This document shows positions 7,083 to 14,626 of a DNA stretch of 64,000 bases, piece by piece (the stretch's first letter is position 1; the number at the start of each line of letters is the position of its first letter). The stretch covers positions 36,801 to 100,800 of the forward strand of contig JAJRZK010000002.1 of NCBI GenBank assembly GCA_024275315.1. Direction: 5' to 3'. Below the pieces are notes generated by a model. The model was not told where the DNA came from and searched no databases. It worked only from the letters and a program-made list of their open reading frames with translations. This stretch comes from Nitrospirota bacterium (GTDB lineage: Bacteria > Nitrospinota_A > UBA7883). The position numbers and the translations under genes are program-made.

Positions 7083-8672
7083 CTATATCTCTGCGTATAC
7101 ACGATAATCCATATCTTTAAAAATGTTGTCCCTGGATTCAACATTAGCTAAGAACCTTTCATCGATGCGACCGATTTCGATTCCTTCGTAGAGGCTGTTG
7201 AATCTCGCCAGGTGGTCTTTCACGCGCTTTATGGCGTAATGAGTCATGGTACCGGACTTCATGATGAACGCCCAGTCACTGCTCTGCGCCAGCATAAGCT
7301 CCTTTGCGGCCTGGTTCAGAGCCCTTCGCTCCAGACCACCTGCGTGTGGGCGCCCGGCGGCCAGCTTAACCATTCTCTCTGCGGCTTTATCGAGATGCCG
7401 GTAAATCCAGTCATTGCTCCGGTCAAGCCATACATCGGAATATCCTGTGCGCCCCCAGGAAGACGCGGCCGGCGAGACTGGCTGGTTGCGAGGGTACTTT
7501 TCCAGATACTCCGAGGGAGTAGTCAGCGCAAGGGTGTTTTTGCAGGAATGCATATTTCGAAATAACGATTCGAGAAACTGCGGGCCCTCGTACCACCAAT
7601 GTCCAAAAAGCTCCGCGTCATATGGAGCCATGATCAATGGCGGTCTGTCTATCAGGGAGCCGAGGCGCCCGGCCTGTTTTACACGGCTGTTCATGAAATC
7701 CTCCGCGTGCATGGCAACCCGCTCGGTCGCCATGCCGGGGTTGTACACATCTTTGCGATCAGAGCTATCTGTAATTCTGTGATACTTGATCCCGGTCATC
7801 TTCCTGTGGCCGTTGGGCTGAATGTATGGCCGGATATAATCGAAATCAAGATCAAACCCTATGTCCCTGTAGAAATCACGATAGAGCGGATCGCCAGGAT
7901 ACCCAACCCTGGAGCTCCACACCTGCGCGCTCGATTCCAGGTCTCTCCCGAACGCCGATATATCATGGTTCTCCAAACGCACAGGGGCGAAGACACCATA
8001 TCGTGGGCGCGGTTCGGCGTGCATTATGCCGTGCGCGTCCAGAAAGAAATATTTGAGCCCCTCCCTCGCCAGCAGGTCCTCCAGCCCGGGTGCATAGCCC
8101 AATTCCGGCAACCAAATACCGTTTGGTCGTCTACCAAATATACGCTCATAATGATCGCAGGCCACCTTGATCTGGGCGCAGGCGGCTTGTCTGTTTCGCA
8201 TAATGAGCGGGAGATAGGCGTGGGTGGCGGCGCACGTGATAATCTCCACCAGTCTGCGGCGCATAAAACCTCCGAAAACGGAGACCAGGTCGCATTGATA
8301 TTGATCCACAAATTTCCGAAGCGCCCAGGAAAATTTTGTGTTGTACATTACGGCAAGTTCCTGAAAACTTTTGTCTGTCCTTGTGCGATGGATTTCACGG
8401 GCGGAAAGATCGATAAGTTTGCGCAGATATCGCAAATATCTGCCTTGCAGAAACTTGTCGTTCAGCATTTCTATAAGCGTGGGTGACAAGGATATTGTCA
8501 ACCGGAAATCCACGCCATCCTTCTCGAGCTTTTCGAACATATCCAGCAGAGGGATATAGGTCTCTGTGATCGCCTCGAACAGCCAGTCTTCCTCCAGGGC
8601 CTGGTCATGCTCCGGGTGACGTACGAACGGGAGATGGGCGTGAAGAACCAGCGCCAGATAACCAGTTTCCAT
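7083..8672 (-). CDS. GH57 family glucan enzyme (1,4-alpha-glucan branching enzyme type, DUF1957)
   Basis: A 529-residue glycoside hydrolase family 57 protein. The N-terminal YLALVLHAHLPFVRHP is the first conserved GH57 region. The nucleophile is Glu190 in WLPELGYAPG and the acid/base is Asp352 in PYDAELFGHWW; both are present. The C-terminal helical region (DUF1957-type, ending in ESRDNIFKDMDY) marks the branching-enzyme subgroup, which forms alpha-1,6 branches in glycogen. It lies downstream of the DUF4912 gene on the same strand, a pairing common in these phyla. No glgA, glgC or glgP lies in the window, so the glycogen assignment rests on family membership. Confidence 0.88.
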   Translation of the reverse strand: METGYLALVLHAHLPFVRHPEHDQALEEDWLFEAITETYIPLLDMFEKLEKDGVDFRLTISLSPTLIEMLNDKFLQGRYLRYLRKLIDLSAREIHRTRTDKSFQELAVMYNTKFSWALRKFVDQYQCDLVSVFGGFMRRRLVEIITCAATHAYLPLIMRNRQAACAQIKVACDHYERIFGRRPNGIWLPELGYAPGLEDLLAREGLKYFFLDAHGIMHAEPRPRYGVFAPVRLENHDISAFGRDLESSAQVWSSRVGYPGDPLYRDFYRDIGFDLDFDYIRPYIQPNGHRKMTGIKYHRITDSSDRKDVYNPGMATERVAMHAEDFMNSRVKQAGRLGSLIDRPPLIMAPYDAELFGHWWYEGPQFLESLFRNMHSCKNTLALTTPSEYLEKYPRNQPVSPAASSWGRTGYSDVWLDRSNDWIYRHLDKAAERMVKLAAGRPHAGGLERRALNQAAKELMLAQSSDWAFIMKSGTMTHYAIKRVKDHLARFNSLYEGIEIGRIDERFLANVESRDNIFKDMDYRVYAEI

Positions 8673-8777
8673 TTGCTAACTTAACCTGTTTGTTGATGAC
8701 AGCCGCAAACTAACCGTCGCTTGGCGTCAGGCTTGATCGATATCGTGCCACGGGATGAACAACCCGAGCCTGGTCTG

Positions 8778-8819
8778 CGGGAATATCCTCGGTATATTCG
8801 GGAATATCCGCGGTATATT
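8778..8819. repeat. Tandem 21-bp repeat between the DUF4912 and GH57 genes
   Basis: Two adjacent 21-bp copies (8778-8798 and 8799-8819) differ at a single base (CTCGG versus CGCGG in the centre). Each has near-dyad arms of AATATCC and GGTATATT. They sit between the stop of the DUF4912 gene and the start of the GH57 gene. Confidence 0.8.
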
Positions 8820-8828
8820 ATAGTGGTG

Positions 8829-10277
8829 TTATTTGACGATTCGTATCGAACGCGTGACCAGATTTGTGATTTCTTTCGAATCGCTTTCATCCCGGGACAC
8901 CGCGCGGACAGGAATATCCAACGCTCCTTCCGGGAGCATGAACCGCACAGAAAACGTCCCGTCCGGCTTTAAACCAACTTTTTGGCCCTGGAGCGTAAGG
9001 CTGGCGTCTGGATGTGTTCCACCATATATGACCAGCTCCGCGTTCAGCCACAGGAAAAACTCCCTGGTGTCGGGCGTTCCCGGCGCATTCTCTGACGCGC
9101 CAAGGCTTGATACGCCAAATGACGATATCCCCTCTCCCATCATCGACCCCGCCAAATGGGACGCCGAGGAGCTGTGCAATTCGTTGAAATCCTCGTCTGA
9201 TATATCCCATTGACTGTCTCTGGATTCAGAAACGGCTCCTTTAGGAGTTCGCACCCTGTTGGAATAGCAGACAGGAGCAAACCGGCGGTCATCGCTCATT
9301 AAGCCTATGGCGATCACATATTCGCAGTCGTCCCGGTTCACTCTCAAATATGTGTTTTTCGAACCCACATCCACGGGAACGTCGAAATACCGGCCAGACT
9401 TGTCTCCGACAGGTCCAGGTCCGGTTACTTCGTATACACGTAAGACACATGTAAGCGAAGCCGTATCCGCGTCAAGGACGCCTCTGGCCTGTTCCAGCTT
9501 GTCCTCGTCAAGCTCCCAGTAAATATAAATGGCATGGGGATCCTTCACCAGAGCGACTATACGGTTGTCGCCATAGCTTTCCGGCAATCCCGCCGACAGG
9601 CCATCTATATAATCCGCCTGCTCATCGGCTGTAAAAAACTTCTTGGCGTCTAGTTGTATGTCCAGCTCCCGCCGCCGCTGGCCCGCACTGGGCAAAACCC
9701 CGGAGCCCGCGTCAACCATTAACGCTGGGGTATCCTTGGCTGTTGAAGTTTCGGTTAATCTTTTTGGTTTCGCACGGCGTGTTGACTTTTTTTTCGCAGA
9801 TATTTGGGCTTTTTTTAACACGGTTTTTTTTGCCGCCACCGGCTTGCTTGAAGACGCGGTTTTCGCCTTTTTAGCCACGGGCCCGGTTTTTTTCAACGTG
9901 GCTTTTTTTACCGGCGCAGATTTGCTTGAAGACACTACTATAGCTTTCTTTTTTGCAACTGCTTTTTTTTTCGTTTTGGATTTCGCCGCCGCCTTTGCCG
10001 GTTTTGTCTTGGCGGCGCTTTTAGCGGATGGCGCTTTTATTTTCACCGCTGGAGCCTTGGCCGGTTTAGCTTTTTTCGATACCGTTTTTTTTGTTTTGGT
10101 TTTGGCGGCGGGTTTGGCGGCTACGCTCTTTTTTTTGGCCGCTTTGGTTTTATCTGCTCTCTTTATCACTTTGATAATCTCATCTTTTTTCATAGACGAG
10201 GTCACATTCGCTTTTTTTCGTCTGGCTAGCTGGATCAATTCAGGTTTGGTCAGTTTCGAGTAATCCTGTAAAGCCAT
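8829..10277 (-). CDS. SAP/Rho-N-like and lysine-rich DNA-binding region fused to DUF4912
   Basis: A 482-residue protein in three parts. Residues 1-45 (LTKPELIQLARRKKANVTSSMKKDEIIKVI) resemble the Rho N-terminal / SAP helix-extended-loop-helix fold. Residues 45-185 are a K/A/T/P-rich histone H1-like stretch. Residues ~200-482 are a DUF4912 region (RIVALVKDPHAIYIYWEL ... LRVYEVTG ... FFLWLNAELVIYGGTHPDASLTLQGQKV), which often accompanies GH57 glucan enzymes. I start at ATG 10277, preceded by GGAAGGGGCAGG; an in-frame ATG at 10298 lacks a ribosome site. A role in glycogen metabolism is inferred from the neighbour; why it should carry a nucleic-acid-binding tail is unknown. Confidence 0.8.
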   Translation of the reverse strand: MALQDYSKLTKPELIQLARRKKANVTSSMKKDEIIKVIKRADKTKAAKKKSVAAKPAAKTKTKKTVSKKAKPAKAPAVKIKAPSAKSAAKTKPAKAAAKSKTKKKAVAKKKAIVVSSSKSAPVKKATLKKTGPVAKKAKTASSSKPVAAKKTVLKKAQISAKKKSTRRAKPKRLTETSTAKDTPALMVDAGSGVLPSAGQRRRELDIQLDAKKFFTADEQADYIDGLSAGLPESYGDNRIVALVKDPHAIYIYWELDEDKLEQARGVLDADTASLTCVLRVYEVTGPGPVGDKSGRYFDVPVDVGSKNTYLRVNRDDCEYVIAIGLMSDDRRFAPVCYSNRVRTPKGAVSESRDSQWDISDEDFNELHSSSASHLAGSMMGEGISSFGVSSLGASENAPGTPDTREFFLWLNAELVIYGGTHPDASLTLQGQKVGLKPDGTFSVRFMLPEGALDIPVRAVSRDESDSKEITNLVTRSIRIVK

Positions 10278-10452
10278 TTTCCTGCCCCTTCCATTCATCT
10301 TAGATATCGCGCCAAGGTTTAATATACAATATGTTACGGTCTTCTATAATTTCATTTAACAACGAGGAATGATTGATCGCCACCACCTGTCCCTACAGCG
10401 CATCAATCCACCTTCCGCTTATTATTTCACACATAAACGAAGATGTAGACAG

Positions 10453-11058
10453 TTATCTCCGGCCAGGGCGGATTTTCGCCCAAACGGTTTTCACCTGTTC
10501 CAACGTCTGCTCAGGTGAGCCGGAGTTGTCGATAATATAATCTGCCAGTTCTGCTTTTTTAGACAGGGGCCACTGGGCGTTTATCCGCTTATCTATTTGC
10601 GCGACCGACAGGTCACCACGGGCTATCGCTCTTTGTTTCCGGATTTTTTCTTCACAGACTACAACGACGCTTTCCTCCATCATCCGATTAAGGCCAGACT
10701 CGAAAAGCGCGATGGCGTCTACCAGCACAACCGCCCCCGGATCACGATCGACTATCTTGCCGGAGCGTGTTTTTATGATTTTCCTGATCAGCGGATGAAG
10801 TATGGATTCCAGTTTTTTTCTCTTGGCAGGATCATCGAACACTATTTCCCCAAGCGTCGCGCGATCCAGCGTCCCGTCAGGTTTAAGCGCCAGCCCGCCG
10901 AATTCCCTGATGACCATATCCTGCCCTTTTGTTCCAGGCTCGACAACCTCTCTGGCAAGAATGTCGCAATCCAGTAAATAGGCCCCAAGATCGACGAACA
11001 TTGATGAAACCATGCTCTTGCCTGTCGCCAGACCACCTGTAAGGCCTATCATGGGCAT
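10453..11058 (-). CDS. coaE: Dephospho-CoA kinase
   Basis: A 201-residue P-loop kinase that phosphorylates the 3'-OH of dephospho-CoA in the last step of coenzyme A synthesis. The Walker A is GLTGGLATGKS. The family's DCD motif (LLDCDILAREV) and the LIRKIIK and VLVDAIALFESGL segments follow. It starts 4 nt after the maf stop codon, so the pair is translationally linked. An in-frame ATG two codons further in would begin directly at MIGLTGG. Confidence 0.95.
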   Translation of the reverse strand: MPMIGLTGGLATGKSMVSSMFVDLGAYLLDCDILAREVVEPGTKGQDMVIREFGGLALKPDGTLDRATLGEIVFDDPAKRKKLESILHPLIRKIIKTRSGKIVDRDPGAVVLVDAIALFESGLNRMMEESVVVVCEEKIRKQRAIARGDLSVAQIDKRINAQWPLSKKAELADYIIDNSGSPEQTLEQVKTVWAKIRPGRR

Positions 11059-11062
11059 TGTC

Positions 11063-11644
11063 TCATTTTTCCTCGCTTGACATGTAGCCGATATTTTCGA
11101 GAGTTTCTACAAGCGTTTCCATGGGAAGCCCGATAATGTTTGAATAGCTACCTCTGTATGAGACGACCCACTCGCCGGCCCTGCCCTGGATCGCGTATGC
11201 GCCGGCCTTGTCGAGGGGTTCAGAGCCTGCCACATATTCGGCTATTGCGTCATCGCTGATTTTTCCAAACCGGACTCTTGACACCTCCGTAGTGGAAAAG
11301 TTGTATCCGTCGGACACATGGGCGAGAGCCAGGCCAGTGACAACCTCATGCTCCTTTCCGGACAGCATCGCCAACATACGCCTTGCATCCTCCCGGTCCA
11401 TCGGCTTTCCGATGATCAAACCATCAAGGACAACCATGGTGTCCGCCGCGACGACCAGCTTTCCCGGATTGTCGCAAGATACATGTCTTGCCTTTTGCAC
11501 AGCTATCCGCCTGGCGTTTTCATAAGGGCTATGATTCGGGTCGACCTTCTCCTCGATTGCAGAGGGGACAACCGTAAAGTCTATCCCCTGTTTTTTGAGA
11601 AGCTCCGCCCTCCTCGGCGACGCCGACGCCAATATAATGTTCAA
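11063..11644 (-). CDS. maf: Maf family nucleoside triphosphate pyrophosphatase
   Basis: A 193-residue Maf/HAM1-fold protein that hydrolyses non-canonical or excess NTPs to NMP and pyrophosphate (house-cleaning or septum-related role). The opening IILASASPRRAELLKKQGIDF and the AADTMVVLDG and KAGAYAIQGRAGEWV motifs are diagnostic. The first gene of the maf-coaE pair. Confidence 0.95.
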   Translation of the reverse strand: MNIILASASPRRAELLKKQGIDFTVVPSAIEEKVDPNHSPYENARRIAVQKARHVSCDNPGKLVVAADTMVVLDGLIIGKPMDREDARRMLAMLSGKEHEVVTGLALAHVSDGYNFSTTEVSRVRFGKISDDAIAEYVAGSEPLDKAGAYAIQGRAGEWVVSYRGSYSNIIGLPMETLVETLENIGYMSSEEK

Positions 11645-11837
11645 CCTGTCTCTCCTATGGCTGTAAACCGGGGGCTGTTTTCATAAGACGCTTTGACCAT
11701 ATTTCCCGCTTATACCGGACCGTAACAAAGAGAGCGCCGGATTGAAATTCAAGCCTGGCGCAAGTATAACTCCGGCAGGAGCGATTCCAGTAGCGATAAA
11801 GCATTGTCGTTAATTATACCACTGTCAGATGGCGCCA

Positions 11838-12130
11838 TCACGCAACCTGGTAAAGGAAATATGGGCAGGTTTTGTACAGAGCCCGGTCGGCCTTCTCGAC
11901 AAGCAAATGAGCTTTCATGAACTGGTCCCATTCCACCACACCCATGCTCGACATCGCAAGGCTGATTATACCAGGCCAAACTCGCTTCTCACCACCATAT
12001 CCAGCCCCTCTTCGGGAGTAGCCTCCGATTCCACCTGATACCCATAGTCTCTTAGGGACTGAACCATCAGTTCGGAAAATGATGCGTTACTATCGACTAT
12101 CGCTATCTTTCTTTTATTTTTTTCGTTCAT
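11838..12130 (-). pseudogene. Remnant of a receiver-GGDEF response regulator
   Basis: From ATG 12130 a 54-codon frame encodes the start of a receiver domain (RKIAIVDSNASFSELMVQSL, then YGYQVESEATPEEGLDMV) and stops at TAA 11966-11968. Beginning right at that point in another frame, sequence up to TGA 11838 encodes GIISLAMSSMG ... LLVEKADRALYKT, which matches the C-terminal end of diguanylate cyclase GGDEF domains (tISlGvssmG ... LLerADrALYkA). The middle of both domains, including the phospho-acceptor aspartate and the GGDEF motif, is gone. This looks like one large internal deletion followed by decay, so the product should be inactive. Confidence 0.65.
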
Positions 12131-12280
12131 GTATCACGTATACCGCAAAACTTGGCTATCACAATTATTTGATATCGGACTGGCTTTTATAACAGGTTTT
12201 AAGTAGCTCGATTGACCTGCGTTGGCAATTGTTTGCACATCTTCGGCGCGCCAACTTTTATGTCACCGTGTCTGTGTTCA

Positions 12281-12307
12281 TTTACATTAAATTGATGTTT
12301 GTATAAT
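12281..12307 (+). promoter_or_regulatory. Possible promoter of the small winged-helix gene
   Basis: TTTACA at 12281-12286 and a perfect TATAAT at 12302-12307 are separated by 15 bp, shorter than ideal. They lie about 70 nt before the ATG at 12379 in AT-rich DNA. Confidence 0.3.
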
Positions 12308-12378
12308 GTTGAAAATTGCTTTCAAATCAATTACTCCGATTTGCTAAGCATGTAAATTACACATTTTCGGGAAGTATA

Positions 12379-12771
12379 ATGTCTTTAATCGACACGAAAA
12401 AAATCAGGAATCTCATATCGTTTCACGAAAAGCAGATATCCATACTCAACAGCTTGATTGAAATATCTTCCGCCATCGAAAAGGCAAAGCCTCTTTCTGC
12501 AAAAATGATATCTGATATTTCCTCATCCGGATTAAAAGCCGCCGCTCCCGCTCGCAAACCCAGCAAAAAGCGGGGCAAGGTTTCACAATCCGTGCTCGAA
12601 ATGTTATCAGACTCCAAGAAGGCCCTGTCCTCCGGAGAGATAAAATCCAAACTCGTCAAAAAGGGTCTGGCCAAAAAAGAATCATCTTCAGTTTACACGC
12701 TTCTTTTGCAGATGTTCAATCGCGGCGCCATAAAAAAGTTAAACTTTCAAAGGGGATGGGTTATACGCTGA
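12379..12771 (+). CDS. Small protein with a C-terminal winged-helix-like domain
   Basis: A protein of 130 residues. The N-terminal 45 residues are helical (DTKKIRNLISFHEKQISILNSLIEISSAIE). A lysine/arginine-rich linker (APARKPSKKRGK) follows, and the last 60 residues look like a winged helix: SVLEMLSDSKKALSSGEIKSKLVKKG, then SSVYTLLLQMFNRGAIKKL and the wing GWVI. I take ATG 12379 (GGGAAG upstream) over the open frame that extends to 12316. It is probably a DNA-binding protein, but the target is unknown. It is isolated between a pseudogene and a convergent response regulator. Confidence 0.65.
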   Translation: MSLIDTKKIRNLISFHEKQISILNSLIEISSAIEKAKPLSAKMISDISSSGLKAAAPARKPSKKRGKVSQSVLEMLSDSKKALSSGEIKSKLVKKGLAKKESSSVYTLLLQMFNRGAIKKLNFQRGWVIR

Positions 12772-12997
12772 CAGACGACACGACCCCCGGGCGCGCCAAA
12801 CGCTCTTCAACCAGAAAAAAATCAAAGAAAAAGTCGTAGCCTTGGCGGCGGGGCGCCTGATATTTATTATCACACCATCGTTAATTTTATGGCGCCTCAG
12901 CCAGCGTCCGCGTCAAATCCCTATAATGATTTGATGTAGTCGATCTCCCTGCTTGTGGGGTAAAATCGGCCAGACAGAGGGGTGGCGGCCTATTTTA

Positions 12998-14272
12998 TTA
13001 AAGAGACTTGATCTGTTCTATTGTTTTTTTGACCAAATCTTCGGCTACACCCAGGGTGGCTTCCTTGGCCACTTTGCTGAACTCGGCCAGAAATTTGGGT
13101 TTTAAATCTTCCATGACATCACCTGCCACTTTCTCGATTATCCTTTCGATTTTTTCATCGCTTATTAATTCAAGAATCGCCTTGTTGATCAAATCCTCCA
13201 GTTCCGTAATCCGCAGGCTGTCCTCCAGGTGTTTTTCATCAGTGGTAAAGCCTTGTGTATCGTTTGCGTCATCGACGGACTCAACGCCTGTATTGGTCGT
13301 TTCGGCAACCTCATAATCCTGCGTTTCGGCATCTATTTCCGTCCCCACTGTTGAATAGTCCAACTCCTCGTCAATATCCTGAAGCATTCTCCTGCTTTCC
13401 TCTGAAAGCGAATCCGCATCAACATTATCCAGATCATCACGCTCTTCGATATAGACCGTATCGCGCGTCACACCTTCATTATCATGCCCGGTATCGACAG
13501 ATAGGGCGTCTGAATAGTCATTATCCAGGAGAACTTCCTGTTCAGAAGCGATCTCGTCGTCCCCCAGATCGTCTTCATCAAGACCGCCCGCCTGGCCGGA
13601 AATTATCTCCACAGCCAAGTCATCTTCCTCATCATCCGTTTCCCCGGTTTGCTCGTCGATCATGGTTTCAGGGTCGAGCTCAAGTATATCCGTCCCGGCC
13701 GGTTCATCCTCTTCCTCAGGCTCAACCGGAGCCGTAACATCATCACGAACGTCCGCTCCTTCCCCAATCACGCCTAAACCTGCCATCGGCTCGGTCTCTG
13801 CAAATTCATCGACAGATTCCATCAGGCTGTCCAGGCTCACATCCACGTCTTCGAAAGTATCCTCCTCAACCTCCTCGCCAGACGTTTTCTCCATCATCAG
13901 CGATGAGGTGACGGCTTTGACTTTGCTCACCATCTCCTCGGAGCGAAACGGCTTTTCAAACCTGCCCGCGGCGCCGGTTTCCAAATACCTGGTTTCGTCA
14001 AATTCGTCGAGTGCGCTGGACATGAGGTAAACCGGGATGGAACTGGTGCTACTGTTACTTTTAAGGGCGCGACAAAGCTCAAACCCGTCCATCTCCGGCA
14101 TATTCACATCGGCTATAATCATGGACGGAGACAGCCTGGTGGCCATATCCATAGCTTCGGCGCCATCGCTGGCTATGACAACTTCTATGTCTTCATTTTC
14201 AAACGCAAGCTCGAAAACTTTCTGAATGGTCGCGCTGTCATCTGCTACAAGGATTCGCATTTGGCTCTTCAC
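12998..14272 (-). CDS. Response regulator with long acidic linker and C-terminal helical domain
   Basis: A 424-residue protein. Residues 1-125 form a CheY-like receiver: DDS near the N-terminus (acidic pocket), phospho-acceptor Asp in IIADVNMPEMDG, and the conserved lysine in FEKPF. Residues ~130-345 are strongly acidic and low-complexity, rich in E, D, T and G. The last ~70 residues form amphipathic helices (LEDLINKAILELISDEKIERIIEKV ... LVKKTIEQIKSL). No DNA-binding or enzymatic output domain is visible. It might act as a scaffold or phosphate sink in a chemosensory or motility pathway (inference). No cognate kinase lies next to it. Confidence 0.8.
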   Translation of the reverse strand: MKSQMRILVADDSATIQKVFELAFENEDIEVVIASDGAEAMDMATRLSPSMIIADVNMPEMDGFELCRALKSNSSTSSIPVYLMSSALDEFDETRYLETGAAGRFEKPFRSEEMVSKVKAVTSSLMMEKTSGEEVEEDTFEDVDVSLDSLMESVDEFAETEPMAGLGVIGEGADVRDDVTAPVEPEEEDEPAGTDILELDPETMIDEQTGETDDEEDDLAVEIISGQAGGLDEDDLGDDEIASEQEVLLDNDYSDALSVDTGHDNEGVTRDTVYIEERDDLDNVDADSLSEESRRMLQDIDEELDYSTVGTEIDAETQDYEVAETTNTGVESVDDANDTQGFTTDEKHLEDSLRITELEDLINKAILELISDEKIERIIEKVAGDVMEDLKPKFLAEFSKVAKEATLGVAEDLVKKTIEQIKSL

Positions 14273-14421
14273 ACGGTTAGGGTGGTGTTATTATGAATAA
14301 TTTCGAAAGATTACACAGTCATTATCCAGGTGTCAAACTGTTCCAATCAGATTTCAGCCTTTTCTCGCCATGGTCTGGCGCACGGCGTAACGCATGGAAA
14401 ACCGCATGCGAGTTGATGATC

Positions 14422-14451
14422 TTGACGAAACCGCCATATGGTTTCTATTAT
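14422..14451 (+). promoter_or_regulatory. Probable promoter of tRNA-Sec
   Basis: TTGACG at 14422-14427 and TATTAT at 14446-14451 with an 18-bp spacer lie 27 bp before the mature 5' end of the tRNA. Confidence 0.5.
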
Positions 14452-14477
14452 GATCTCATTTGCGCCATTTACGCAAC

Positions 14478-14572
14478 GGAAGATGAACGCGCCCGGTGGC
14501 GCGGCTGGACTTCAAATCCAGACAGGGGCTTGATAAGTCCCGGGAGGGTTCGACTCCCTTCATCTTCCGCCA
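14478..14572 (+). tRNA. selC: tRNA-Sec (UCA anticodon), selenocysteine tRNA
   Basis: A 95-nt gene with all marks of a bacterial selenocysteine tRNA: an 8-bp acceptor stem (GGAAGATG/CATCTTCC), a long D stem, the anticodon loop CTTCAAA with anticodon TCA, a long variable arm, a GGTTCGA T-loop and an encoded GCCA 3' end. The anticodon arm (GGCTGGACTTCAAATCCAG) and acceptor closely resemble E. coli selC. It lies on the plus strand between two minus-strand genes, so it has its own promoter. It implies that UGA is read as selenocysteine in this organism. selA, selB and selD are not in the window, and I saw no clear selenoprotein gene here. Confidence 0.97.
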
Positions 14573-14626
14573 TTTTGACCCTGTCAACATATATTCATCG
14601 AAACCGTGTTCGGCTCATCGAGCGGT

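Noticed and set aside
11749..11979. 76-codon minus-strand frame
   Set aside because: It lies in the wrong frame of the receiver-GGDEF remnant; the homologous residues are in the neighbouring frame.
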